From NCBI GenBank assembly GCA_937960435.1, contig CALGPN010000025.1:1-64000 (forward strand): a stretch of DNA of 64,000 bases. Reading direction: 5' to 3'. A model generated the notes under the pieces. It was not told where the DNA came from, ran no database searches, and saw nothing but the letters and a program-made list of their open reading frames with translations. Every line of letters starts with the position of its first letter. The first letter of the stretch is position 1. Below, one piece after another: positions 35,587 to 45,200 of this stretch. The position numbers were made by a program, and so were the translations under genes. Origin of the DNA: an uncultured Desulfosoma sp. GTDB taxonomy: Bacteria; Desulfobacterota; Syntrophobacteria; Syntrophobacterales; DSM-9756.

Positions 35587-35626
35587 CCAAGGCGGACCCT
35601 CGAGGCCCGCCTTGGCCGTCTTTTTT
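35587..35626 (+). terminator. Rho-independent terminator of arsR-dsrE unit
   Basis: A perfect 9-bp stem CCAAGGCGG/CCGCCTTGG around an 11-base loop, followed by CCGTC and six T. It isolates the arsR-dsrE pair from recC. Confidence 0.88.
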
Positions 35627-35753
35627 CTGCTTGGCCAGCCCACATCGTTCGGTGAAACACCGCACTGACGCACCTCCACTTGACGTCGCGCGTTCGACAG
35701 GTCACTTTAGGGGCGCGTCCCTTGGCATCCGAATCGCACGGGGGGATTTTCCA

Positions 35754-38700
35754 ATGTGGCACGTCGTCCAAAGCCAAAGGATGGAACGGCTCGTGGAGGC
35801 TTTCTTCCACGCGCTGAGAGGATCCTCGGAGCCGACGGCTTCTTCCACGGGCGCCGTCGCCGGAGGAACGCCGTGGGCGGAAGAACCGGTGAGACTTCCA
35901 GAAAAAGGGCCTCCCTTCGAGTCCGAGAATCCTCCCGCTGAAGACCCCTTCACCCCAGAGGTGGTCGTGGTCCAGGACATGGGCATGGCCCGATGGATCA
36001 CCCACCGACTGGCCCAACATTTCGGGATTGCGGCAAACTTCCGGTTTTTTTCTCCCGCGGGTTTGGCCGATCTGGTCTATGAAGCGTGGCTCGGCGAGGA
36101 ATCGCCCGAGGGGGCGCGCGAGGCGTGGAGCCGACCGGTTCTCACGTGGCGCCTTTTCCGCCTGCTGGACCATTGCCGTGGGGACTCGCGCTTCGAAGAG
36201 CTCCGTCATTACATGGCCGACGACCCTTCGGGCAGCAAGCGCTACGAGCTTGCGGCACGCATCGCCGCCGTCTTCGATCGCTACCTGGTGTACCGCCAGG
36301 ATATTCTCCTCTTCTGGGAAAACGGCGAGAGCGATAACTGGCAGGCTCACCTTTGGCGGCTTTTGGTCCAGGAGACTCCCGCCCCGCACCCCGCGAGGCG
36401 GCACCTGGCTTTTCGGAATGCGGCACGATGCGGCCGCGGGCCTCGGCATCCCACCCATCTGCCCCATCGCGTGACCTTGTTCGGGTTGGCCATGATGGCC
36501 CCGGTCCATTTTGAAGTCTTCGACGTCCTCGCATCGAGCATTCCGGTGACACTGTACTACTTAAACCCCAGCGGGGAATACTGGGGCGATGCCCGCTCAG
36601 GCTCCGAGGACGCTACCAATCCCCTCGTGGCGTCATGGGCTCACGCCGGGCGGGATCTCTTCGAACGTATCCAAAATATTCCCGGATTCCATCGGGACTG
36701 CTTCGATGATCTTCAGCCGGACACTCTCCTCAGGGCCGTTCAGCACGACATCCACACTCTGACGGACCGGCGAACCCTCATCGCCGAAAATCGTCTCGAG
36801 GTCGCCGATGTGGATTCCATTCAGATCCACGCCTGCCACAGCCCCATGCGCGAAGTCCAGGTGCTCCACGATCGCATCGCCCATTTCCTGGAAAACCTCC
36901 CCGGTCTAACCCCCGAAGACATCGTGGTCATGGCGCCCGATATCGACACCTATGCACCCTATGTGGAAGCGGTCTTCGGCACCCGGGACAATCCGCGTCT
37001 TCCGTGGAACCTTTCTGAACGGAAATCTCCTGAAGATGACCCGCTGTTGGAAAAGATCCTGGACCTTCTGCGCCTGCCCCAATGGCGCTGCACCGCCACC
37101 GACATTCTCGCCCTCCTGGAGACCCCTCCGGTGGCCGCCGCCTACGGGTTCGACGAAAAAGGGTTGGATCGGGTGCGCGCCTGGGTGCGGGAAGCGGGCA
37201 TTCGATGGGGTTTGGACGACGCCATGCGCCGGGAGCTGAATCTTCCCGGGGAACGAAACCACACGTGGCGGATGGGCCTGGACCGGCTTCTTGCGGGATA
37301 CGCCCTGCCGCCCCGGGAACTCTTTTGGGAGGACATCCTCGCCTACCCCCATGTGGAAGCCGGGGACGGTCCGTGGCTCGGCGCGCTTCATGACCTTTTG
37401 GAGACCGTGGAGGCGTGGCGCAGGGTTCTGAAAAATCTAAAGACGCCTACGGCCTGGCGAAATGAGTGCAACGCCCTTGTGGACAGTTTTTTCATGCGGA
37501 CGCCTCGGCCGAGCCATCGGGCCGCCGTGGGTCCAAAAGACGAGACGTTTGGCCTTATTCGGCCCACTGTCCTCGTCCCGAACGATCCCGCCGTGGAAGA
37601 AAGCCTCGGCCGCTTTCGAAACGCCGTGGATGCAGTGTGTCGCGCGGCGGAACGTGCCGGGTGTTCAGAGCCGGTTTCTATCGAGGTGATCCGGGAGGCT
37701 CTTCGCGACACCCTGGCGCAATCGCCCAATATCCGAAGGTTCCTTTCGGGCGGTGTGACGTTTTGCAATCTGGTGCCCATGCGGGCCATTCCTTTTCGAG
37801 TGGTTTGGCTCTTGGGCATGAACGACGTCGATTTTCCCCGAACGGAAAGACCTCCGCAGTTCGATCTCATGGCGAAGGAACCGCGTTCCGGAGACCGCCG
37901 GCGCCGATGGGAAGACCGATATCTCTTTCTCGAGGCGCTTCTGTCGGCTCGGGATGTGTTTTGCGTGAGCTATGTGGGGCGAGACATCCGAGACAATTCG
38001 GAACGCGTCCCCTCCGTCGTCGTCTCTGAACTTTTGGATTACCTGGAAGAAAGCTATCGCCCCCGTGCCGCAACAAAAACAACAGCCAACCCCAGCGATC
38101 CCTTAGATACCGTAGGTTGGGGTGAGCGCAGCGAACCCCAACTTTTTCACCCTTCCCCCCTATCGACACATGAGAACACACCGCCCGTAGGTTGGGGTGA
38201 GCGCAGCGAACCCCAACATCCCCATTCGAGCCCCACGCCCCCGCACGAGCCCAAGACCAATGTTTTTCCCGCTTCCCAAACCCTTCGGTCTCGGATTGTC
38301 GTCGAGCATCCCCTGCAGCCCTTCAGCCGCCGTCTCTTCGACGGCTCGGACCCGAGGCTGTTTTCCTACGACGATCAATGGCTCAAGGCGGTACAAACCC
38401 CAGAGGGCCTTACCCTTCCGCCATTCATGCCTCCCGAGGCGTCCTTCTCCCCAACGGATTTCGCCGAAATCGCCTTGGAGGAACTTGTCCGATTCTTCGA
38501 AAACCCGAGCGCTTATTTCCTGGGAAAGGCCCTGGGGCTCGCTGTGCTGCGGCAAGAAGAGGCCCTTGAAGAAGAGGAGCCTTTCGTCCTGGATGCCCTG
38601 AGTCGCTATGGGCTGATTTCGGAAATGGTGGACGGGCTCCTGCACGGAGAGGAGAGCCAGGAGCTGCACCGACGCATCCGTGCCCGAGGGGAACTCCCCT

Positions 38701-39335
38701 ACGGCGCGGCCGGGGATGTGCTCTTTGAAGATGCCTTCCAAGCCGCCTGCAAACTGGCTGGAAAGATCCGGTCCCACATGGGTTCGACTCCGCGTCCTGT
38801 GGAAGTGGACACCACGCTCCATGGCATCCGCCTTTACGGCTGGCTCGACCGTGTGACGGAACGAGGCCGGTTGACGTACCGGCCGGCTCAAATCAAAGCC
38901 AAGGACCGGCTACGCCTCTGGATTTGCCATCTTGCGCTGTGTGCGTCCCGTCCGGAAGGGGTATCCCTGGTCAGTGTTCATATCGGCACCTGCGAAGAGA
39001 ACGTCTTCCGGCTGGAGCCCGTTGAAAAACCGGAAGAGTATTTGGGGGACCTTATCAAACTTTTTGTCGAGGGCCAGCGGAGGCCGCTGCCGTTCTTTCC
39101 CGAATCCAGCTGGGCTTACGCCGAAAAGTGCAAGGGCACGCCCACCGCCGATCCTCCGGTGCGGATCTGCGGAACGGCGTGGAAGGAGGAATACCGCGAA
39201 CGAGGCGATGCCTACGACGCCGCGGTGCGCACGGCGTTCCGGGGAATCGATCCTTTGGACCAAAAGTTTGCCGACATCGCTTGTTGCGTTTTCGGCCCAA
39301 TCCTATCGAACACCGAGAATCACCGCAGGGAATAG
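35754..39335 (+). CDS. recC: Exodeoxyribonuclease V gamma subunit (RecC)
   Basis: A 1193-residue subunit of the RecBCD helicase-nuclease, which degrades and resects double-strand ends and recognises the Chi-type signal. Family landmarks include MWHVVQSQRMERLVEAFF at the start, VVVQDMGMARWITHRLAQHFGIA, ITVTLYYLNPSGEYWGD-like ending of the first part, SPMREVQVLHDRIAHFLE, and VVWLLGMNDVDFPR. Residues 787-821 contain two copies of VGWGERSEPQ encoded by REP elements, in a stretch with no family counterpart. ATG 35754 follows a purine-rich GGGGGGA. recB begins 34 bases after the stop. Confidence 0.93.
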   Translation: MWHVVQSQRMERLVEAFFHALRGSSEPTASSTGAVAGGTPWAEEPVRLPEKGPPFESENPPAEDPFTPEVVVVQDMGMARWITHRLAQHFGIAANFRFFSPAGLADLVYEAWLGEESPEGAREAWSRPVLTWRLFRLLDHCRGDSRFEELRHYMADDPSGSKRYELAARIAAVFDRYLVYRQDILLFWENGESDNWQAHLWRLLVQETPAPHPARRHLAFRNAARCGRGPRHPTHLPHRVTLFGLAMMAPVHFEVFDVLASSIPVTLYYLNPSGEYWGDARSGSEDATNPLVASWAHAGRDLFERIQNIPGFHRDCFDDLQPDTLLRAVQHDIHTLTDRRTLIAENRLEVADVDSIQIHACHSPMREVQVLHDRIAHFLENLPGLTPEDIVVMAPDIDTYAPYVEAVFGTRDNPRLPWNLSERKSPEDDPLLEKILDLLRLPQWRCTATDILALLETPPVAAAYGFDEKGLDRVRAWVREAGIRWGLDDAMRRELNLPGERNHTWRMGLDRLLAGYALPPRELFWEDILAYPHVEAGDGPWLGALHDLLETVEAWRRVLKNLKTPTAWRNECNALVDSFFMRTPRPSHRAAVGPKDETFGLIRPTVLVPNDPAVEESLGRFRNAVDAVCRAAERAGCSEPVSIEVIREALRDTLAQSPNIRRFLSGGVTFCNLVPMRAIPFRVVWLLGMNDVDFPRTERPPQFDLMAKEPRSGDRRRRWEDRYLFLEALLSARDVFCVSYVGRDIRDNSERVPSVVVSELLDYLEESYRPRAATKTTANPSDPLDTVGWGERSEPQLFHPSPLSTHENTPPVGWGERSEPQHPHSSPTPPHEPKTNVFPASQTLRSRIVVEHPLQPFSRRLFDGSDPRLFSYDDQWLKAVQTPEGLTLPPFMPPEASFSPTDFAEIALEELVRFFENPSAYFLGKALGLAVLRQEEALEEEEPFVLDALSRYGLISEMVDGLLHGEESQELHRRIRARGELPYGAAGDVLFEDAFQAACKLAGKIRSHMGSTPRPVEVDTTLHGIRLYGWLDRVTERGRLTYRPAQIKAKDRLRLWICHLALCASRPEGVSLVSVHIGTCEENVFRLEPVEKPEEYLGDLIKLFVEGQRRPLPFFPESSWAYAEKCKGTPTADPPVRICGTAWKEEYRERGDAYDAAVRTAFRGIDPLDQKFADIACCVFGPILSNTENHRRE
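38112..38142 (+). repeat. REP family 1 copy inside recC (first)
   Basis: GTAGGTTGGGGTGAGCGC followed by AGCGAACCCCAAC. It starts exactly on a codon boundary and is read as VGWGERSEPQ. Confidence 0.9.
38187..38217 (+). repeat. REP family 1 copy inside recC (second)
   Basis: Identical to the copy at 38112. The spacing of 75 bases is a multiple of three, so the same peptide VGWGERSEPQ is read again. Confidence 0.9.
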
Positions 39336-39369
39336 CGAACTCTACGAGCCTGGGGGAAAAAACCGCCCA

Positions 39370-42300
39370 ATGCAGCCTCTCGACCCTCTCACCCTTCCCT
39401 TGGACCGCGTTCATCTCATCGAGGCGAGCGCCGGAACCGGAAAAACCTATAACATCGTGACCCTTTTCCTCCGCCTTCTCTTGGAAAAGGAGCTGGATAT
39501 CGGCCGCATTTTGGTGGTGACCTTCACCAACGCCGCCACGGAAGAACTCCGCGGGCGAATTCGGGAGCGGCTTCGCACGGCATGGGCGGAGGTCTCGGCT
39601 CAGGCCCCGAAAGATCCCGTGTTGGCCCACTTCCTGCGTTGCCTCAATGAAGCACAAAGGGTTCAAGCGGCGCGGCGCCTTTGGGACGCCGTCCGGCGCA
39701 TGGACGAGGCCGCCGTTTTCACCATCCACGGCTTTTGCCAAAGAACGCTTCAGGAATTTGCGTTCGAATCCGCGGTCCCTTTCTCTTGGGACGTTATGGC
39801 GGACGATCGGGATCTTTATCGTGAAGCCGCGGCGGATTTTTGGCGGCACCTCATGGAAAGCGCCGATGCCGTCAAAGCCCGATGGCTGCTGGAGACGTGG
39901 AATGGTCCGAATGGTCTTCTCGAGGCCCTTCGGGTGTTGAAAAGCACCGTGCCGCCGAGGATCCTCCCGAAAGGGTCCAAGAAAACGGCCGCTGATTTTG
40001 CCTCATTACACGATCTTTTTGGAAAAATCCGCACTCTGTGGGCCGAACGCCGAAGCGAAATCGAAAGTCTGCTTCGCGATGACAAAGGGCTGGACCGCAG
40101 ATCCTACACGCCCGAGGTCATCCAAGAGGCCCTGGACGCCATGGACGTTTTGACGGCGCGTGAAACACCGTCCTTGACCTTGCCCGACTCCTTCAAACGG
40201 TTTACCCCTCGAATGCTCGCCGAAAAGACGAAGCGCGGCTCCCCACCCTGGCATCCTTTTTTCGATCTGTGCGGCCGCTTCGTGGAGGCTCTCCCTGAGC
40301 TTCTTCTCAACAATCGGGTTCTGATCTTAGAATCGGCCAACGCATTTATCGAGAAAACCGTGGCGAGGAGAAAGGAAGCCGAGCGCCGCCTCGCTTTTGA
40401 CGATCTCCTTCAGCGCCTGGACAAGGCGCTTTCGGGCCCCCTCGGACCTAGACTTGCCGAGGCGGTCCGCCGCAAATACCCCGTCGCCCTCATCGACGAG
40501 TTCCAAGACACCGACCCCCTGCAATACCGGATTTTTCGAAAGATTTACCTCCCCTCGGAAGCCCCCCACCCTTTGTGCCTCATCGGCGACCCCAAGCAGG
40601 CCATCTATAGCTTCCGAGGCGCGGACATCTTCGCTTACATGCAGGCGAAGCGGGACGCCGGTCCGGGAAATGTCTACACCATGAAAACGAACTGGCGTTC
40701 CTCATCGGGTTTGGTGCGCGCCTTGAATCACCTCTTTTCTCGGCACCCTTATCCTTTCGTTTTCCACGAAGATATTCCCTTTCATGAGGTCCAAAGCGCC
40801 GGAAAAGCCGACGCAGAACCTCTCAAGATCGATGGCACCGTCCCCGCCGCCTTGCAGATTCGCTTGATCCCATCGGAGGGTTTGGATGTCACCGATACTG
40901 GTTTGATTAAGGCGGAAGCGGCGTCCAGTGCCGCTGCCGCCGACTGCGCCGGATGGATCGTTCGGCTTCTGACCCTTTCCCAACAAGGCCGGGCCTGTAT
41001 CGGCAATCGGCCGATACAGGCCCGAGACATCGCCGTGCTCGTCCGGTCGCACCGGGAAGGGCGCATGGTTCAGGAGACACTGCGTCGACGGGGTGTTCCC
41101 AGTGTGAGCCTTCATCGGGACAGCGTGTTCGACTCCGCGGAAGCCGCCGACGTGATGGCCATCCTGTCCGCTGTCGCAGAACCCGCCGACGAGCGCCTGC
41201 TTCGCACCGCCCTGGCCACAGAAGTCCTGGGCTGGGACGCCCTGCGGCTTAGTGCACTGGAAAACAACGAAGCGCTCATGGAAAACATCCAGAATCGATT
41301 CCATCGCTACCGCGACCTATGGGTGCGTCAAGGCTTTCTTACGGCTTTCATGAATTTCCTCAGGGAAGAAAATGTTCCGGCGCATGTGCGCGCCCTCCCT
41401 AATGGAGAACGGCGCCTGACGAACTTGCTGCACCTGGCCGAATTGCTCCATAGGGCGAGCGAGGCCCATCCAGGCACGGACAGGCTCCTTCGGTGGTTTT
41501 CGGATCGATTGCAAAAAGACGACGCGCCTGAGGAAGAACAGCTGCGTTTGGAAAGCGACGAAAACCTCGTGCAGGTGGTCACCATCCACAAAAGCAAGGG
41601 GTTGGAGTACCCGATCGTGTTTGTGCCGTTTCCTTGGAGTATCAAGCCTCGCAATCGGAAGAATCCCGAAGCGGTTCGATTTCACGACCCCGACGACTTG
41701 ACGCCGTGCGTCGATTTTGGCTCCGAGAGCTTCCAAGAAAGCCGGGAACACGCCTATCGAGAAGACATGGCCGAATGCATGCGGCTTCTCTATGTGGCGC
41801 TCACCCGGGCCAAACACCTGTGCATCACGACTTGGGGCTGGATCAACGAAGCCTCGGCCTCGGCCATGGCGTACCTGCTCTTTCCCAAGCGCGGACTCGA
41901 CCCTATGAATGAATCCCCCTCAAGCGACATGAAATCCTTCGTCAACGAGGATAGGCTTCTACAAGAACTAACCGATGTGGCTCGATCGGCCTGCGGGACC
42001 ATAGAATTGAGCGACGCCCATTGTCAGTCCCGGGACCGATGGGTTCCTGAAAAGGACCGTGAACCTGTCTTTCACGCCCGGATTTTCCGTACCCCCTTGA
42101 GCCTCCCGTGGCGCGTCACGAGTTATACCCACATGGCGCACGGGGCCGAACCCCATACACCAGACTACGATGCGACGGCGGATGAGGTGGAGACCGGAGA
42201 AAAAGCCCCCCAGGAGGTGGATCCTATTTTCCTCTTCCCGAGAGGAGCTCGAGCGGGCCAGTGTCTGCACGAAATTTTCGAAAAAATCGATTTTCCCAAG

Positions 42301-43014
42301 GCCTGGTGCGACAGTCTTGAAAATGTCGTCGTCGAAACGTTGTCGCGCCACGGGCTGGAAAACCTCTGGGTGGAACCCGTGCTCACCATGGTGGAAAATG
42401 TCTTGGACACTCCGCTGACGCCCGTCGATGTTACGCTTCGCACCGTCGGGCTCAAAGACCGCCTGAGCGAGCTGGAATTTCACTTGCCCGTCGTTCGACT
42501 GGACCCCAGAGGGCTTCAGCAGGCCGTTGAAGGCGAACGTTTTTACGAACCCGCCGTCAAAGGGCTCCAGTTCGAAACTCTCCAGGGCCTTGCGCGCGGG
42601 TTCATCGACCTGGTCTTCCGATTTGAAAGGCGTTATTTCATCGCCGACTACAAGTCCAACCATTTGGGCGATCGGGTGGAAGACTACCATGGGAGTCACC
42701 TGGAGGAAGCCATGCACCGGCATCGCTACCCGCTGCAGATGCTGCTTTATACGGCGGCGCTGGACCGATACCTTACTTTTCGCCTGCCGGGCTACGACTA
42801 CGAGACTCATTTCGGCGGCGTCTTTTACCTCTTCCTTCGTGGCATGCGCCCCAAAAGAAATACGGGAGTCTTTTTTCACCGCCCTCCCAAAGCGCTCATC
42901 GATCGCCTGAACGCCCTGTTTCACGCCCCGAGCGGCATTTCCACGTCATCCCCTTTTCGGATCGAAGACCGAGTCCCCCCTGCGGGACCTGTGGATGGAG
43001 GGGGCGAGGCATGA
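39370..43014 (+). CDS. recB: Exodeoxyribonuclease V beta subunit (RecB)
   Basis: A 1214-residue UvrD-type helicase with a nuclease domain. Walker A is ASAGTGKTYNIV (GTGKT at 22-26), motif II VALIDEFQDTDP, motif III IGDPKQAIYSFRGADIFAY, motif V TIHKSKGLEYPIVFVPF, motif VI YVALTRAKHLCI. The nuclease near the C terminus shows GFIDLVFRFERRYFIADYKSNHLG with the Asp and Asp-x-Lys of the RecB family. ATG 39370 begins close after recC. Motor and nuclease of the complex are both intact. Confidence 0.96.
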   Translation: MQPLDPLTLPLDRVHLIEASAGTGKTYNIVTLFLRLLLEKELDIGRILVVTFTNAATEELRGRIRERLRTAWAEVSAQAPKDPVLAHFLRCLNEAQRVQAARRLWDAVRRMDEAAVFTIHGFCQRTLQEFAFESAVPFSWDVMADDRDLYREAAADFWRHLMESADAVKARWLLETWNGPNGLLEALRVLKSTVPPRILPKGSKKTAADFASLHDLFGKIRTLWAERRSEIESLLRDDKGLDRRSYTPEVIQEALDAMDVLTARETPSLTLPDSFKRFTPRMLAEKTKRGSPPWHPFFDLCGRFVEALPELLLNNRVLILESANAFIEKTVARRKEAERRLAFDDLLQRLDKALSGPLGPRLAEAVRRKYPVALIDEFQDTDPLQYRIFRKIYLPSEAPHPLCLIGDPKQAIYSFRGADIFAYMQAKRDAGPGNVYTMKTNWRSSSGLVRALNHLFSRHPYPFVFHEDIPFHEVQSAGKADAEPLKIDGTVPAALQIRLIPSEGLDVTDTGLIKAEAASSAAAADCAGWIVRLLTLSQQGRACIGNRPIQARDIAVLVRSHREGRMVQETLRRRGVPSVSLHRDSVFDSAEAADVMAILSAVAEPADERLLRTALATEVLGWDALRLSALENNEALMENIQNRFHRYRDLWVRQGFLTAFMNFLREENVPAHVRALPNGERRLTNLLHLAELLHRASEAHPGTDRLLRWFSDRLQKDDAPEEEQLRLESDENLVQVVTIHKSKGLEYPIVFVPFPWSIKPRNRKNPEAVRFHDPDDLTPCVDFGSESFQESREHAYREDMAECMRLLYVALTRAKHLCITTWGWINEASASAMAYLLFPKRGLDPMNESPSSDMKSFVNEDRLLQELTDVARSACGTIELSDAHCQSRDRWVPEKDREPVFHARIFRTPLSLPWRVTSYTHMAHGAEPHTPDYDATADEVETGEKAPQEVDPIFLFPRGARAGQCLHEIFEKIDFPKAWCDSLENVVVETLSRHGLENLWVEPVLTMVENVLDTPLTPVDVTLRTVGLKDRLSELEFHLPVVRLDPRGLQQAVEGERFYEPAVKGLQFETLQGLARGFIDLVFRFERRYFIADYKSNHLGDRVEDYHGSHLEEAMHRHRYPLQMLLYTAALDRYLTFRLPGYDYETHFGGVFYLFLRGMRPKRNTGVFFHRPPKALIDRLNALFHAPSGISTSSPFRIEDRVPPAGPVDGGGEA

Positions 43015-45032
43015 GTTCACAGGCCGTGACGGATCGTCTGAAAACTCTTGTGGATCGAGGGGCTCTGAGATCCATCGACCGCCACTTCGCCCGGTGGGTG
43101 GCTTCAGGTGACCCGGACGGTGTGAAAGAAGCCGTAATGCTGGGTGCGGCCTTGGTGAGCCTCAACTTGAGCCAAGGGGATGTGTGTGCCGACCTTCGTC
43201 TCCATGCGGGAAAGCCTCTTTTCGACGACACCCGCGCCGGGGATGCCAACCTCCGAGCGCCGGATCTGGAATCCTGGATCCAAAACCTGTCTCGATCCTG
43301 CGCCGTTCAGGTCGCGACGACGGCGTCGCCCGTTTCAGCCGGCCATTTCGTGGACGGAGCGGAAGACAAGGTTTCGGCAAAAATGGGGGGCACATTCCCT
43401 TCACCTCCCGTCGTCCCGTCCCGGCCTTTGGTCCTGGACGGGACGCGGCTTTATCTGGCCCGCTATTGGTTTTACGAATGCGACCTCGCCCGGCGGCTGC
43501 GGGAACGAGCCCGCGGTTGGGCCGAAATGGATCCTGAGGCCGTTCACAGTGCTGTGGAAAGCGTCTTCCCTAGGCATCCAGCCGGAGAAACAGTGGACTG
43601 GCAGCGGGTCGCCGCGGCGGTAGCCGCCATGAAAAAGCTCTGCATCATTTCCGGAGGACCTGGAACCGGAAAGACCCACACGGTGACGGCCATCCTGGGC
43701 GTTCTGCACCACTTGATGCCTCATCGGCCTCCCCGAACGGCCTTGGCCGCCCCGACGGGCAAAGCGGCGGTGCGCATCACGGAGTCCATGCGAAAGGCGC
43801 TCGCTTCCTTTCCGAAAAACACGGCGTGGACGGAGCACATCCCTCAAGAGGCCGTGACGCTTCATCGGCTTTTGGGGATTCGCGAAGGGCGCTCCGTCCC
43901 TCGATATCACGAGGAAAACCCGCTGCACCTCGATGTCTTGATCGTCGATGAAGCCTCCATGATCGATCTTCCCCTTATGGCACGAACCCTGGCGGCTCTG
44001 CCGCCCCACGCGCGGCTGATCCTCCTTGGCGACAAGGACCAACTGGCCTCCGTGGAGGCGGGAAACGTCTTTTCGGACCTGTGCGGCCCCCGGCCGGACC
44101 ATCGAGATTCTCCAGCTCGATTTCAACCGATCCGATCCCGCGAATGGGCCGAAAAAGTCGGAATCGCCACCGGCATGGATGTGCCGGAACAGGCATCTGC
44201 AGGGCCGGATGACGACTCGCCTTTGGGCGAATGCACGGTCTTTCTGGAGAAAAGTTATCGGTTTCGGCCGGATAGCGGGATCGGCCGGCTGGCGGCTCTC
44301 ATTCGAGCCGGAGCTTCCCTGAGCCGCCGACCCCATTCGAAGTCTTCCTCGGAAGCGTTTCTCGGGGCCGGTTCACCCGATCCCGAAGTGATATTCCAAA
44401 CCTTCACGGCAGACAACCTTCCCCATGCGCTGAAGTCGGTCGTGCAGGAGTTTTTCCTTCCTCTGGTGCAGGCGAAATCGGTCGAAGAGGCCCACGATCG
44501 ATTGGACGCTTTCCGGATTCTCTGTGCTTTGAGGGAAACCGCATTCGGCGTGGCGTCCGTCAACGCGCTCGTGGAGGAGGTTCTGGCCCGGATGGGGAAA
44601 ATCCCTTGGGGCTCGCGCCACTACCAGGGGAGGCCCGTCCTTGTGACCCAAAACGACTACGACGTGCAGCTCTTTAACGGCGACGTGGGCATCCTCTGGC
44701 CCGATGCAGCCGACGGGCGGCTGAAGGCGTGGTTCCGCCGGGTCGACGGCGGCTTTCGGAAGGTTCGCGTGCTGCGCCTTCCCCCTCACGAAACGGCCTA
44801 CGCCATGACGGTCCACAAGGCCCAAGGGTCCGAATTCCGCCGAGTGCTCCTGATCCTTCCCGATCAGGACGCCAAAGTACTGACCCGGGAACTCGTCTAC
44901 ACCGCCGTCACCCGCGCACGGGAATCGGTGGAAATCTGGGCCCGCGCCGACATTCTGGAAACGGCCGTCCAACGACGTACCGAACGGCGATCAGGACTTT
45001 CAACGCGCCTGTGGCCCGGTTCTCTCTTTTGA
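43011..45032 (+). CDS. recD: Exodeoxyribonuclease V alpha subunit (RecD)
   Basis: A 673-residue helicase of superfamily 1B. Walker A is IISGGPGTGKTHTVTAIL (about residue 210), motif II VLIVDEASMIDLPLM, motif III LILLGDKDQLASVEAGNVF with a family-typical DLC after it, and the C-terminal motifs YAMTVHKAQGSEF and LVYTAVTRARESVEIW. It gives the 5'-3' motor of RecBCD. ATGA overlap with recB confirms a recCBD operon. Motor length is slightly above the E. coli protein. Confidence 0.95.
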   Translation: MSSQAVTDRLKTLVDRGALRSIDRHFARWVASGDPDGVKEAVMLGAALVSLNLSQGDVCADLRLHAGKPLFDDTRAGDANLRAPDLESWIQNLSRSCAVQVATTASPVSAGHFVDGAEDKVSAKMGGTFPSPPVVPSRPLVLDGTRLYLARYWFYECDLARRLRERARGWAEMDPEAVHSAVESVFPRHPAGETVDWQRVAAAVAAMKKLCIISGGPGTGKTHTVTAILGVLHHLMPHRPPRTALAAPTGKAAVRITESMRKALASFPKNTAWTEHIPQEAVTLHRLLGIREGRSVPRYHEENPLHLDVLIVDEASMIDLPLMARTLAALPPHARLILLGDKDQLASVEAGNVFSDLCGPRPDHRDSPARFQPIRSREWAEKVGIATGMDVPEQASAGPDDDSPLGECTVFLEKSYRFRPDSGIGRLAALIRAGASLSRRPHSKSSSEAFLGAGSPDPEVIFQTFTADNLPHALKSVVQEFFLPLVQAKSVEEAHDRLDAFRILCALRETAFGVASVNALVEEVLARMGKIPWGSRHYQGRPVLVTQNDYDVQLFNGDVGILWPDAADGRLKAWFRRVDGGFRKVRVLRLPPHETAYAMTVHKAQGSEFRRVLLILPDQDAKVLTRELVYTAVTRARESVEIWARADILETAVQRRTERRSGLSTRLWPGSLF

Positions 45033-45071
45033 AATTTTCCCCTGAGGGGCTAATATGCCGAAGGACTGAGC

Positions 45072-45096
45072 CGGCACAGCGCGCTGGCCTGTGCCG
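45072..45096. repeat. Hairpin between recD and the SbcC-like gene
   Basis: CGGCACAG and CTGTGCCG form a perfect 8-bp stem with a 9-base loop, 40 bases after recD. No T run follows, so it may be an mRNA stabilising or processing structure or a weak Rho-dependent site. Confidence 0.4.
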
Positions 45097-45200
45097 AGGA
45101 CGAAAAGGCGGGCTTAAGGCTCCACCGGGCGATCGGTTCTTTCGAGGAAACCCTCACAGGCCGGGCGGGCCGGGACCGTGGCTTCAGGGAGAAAGAAACG

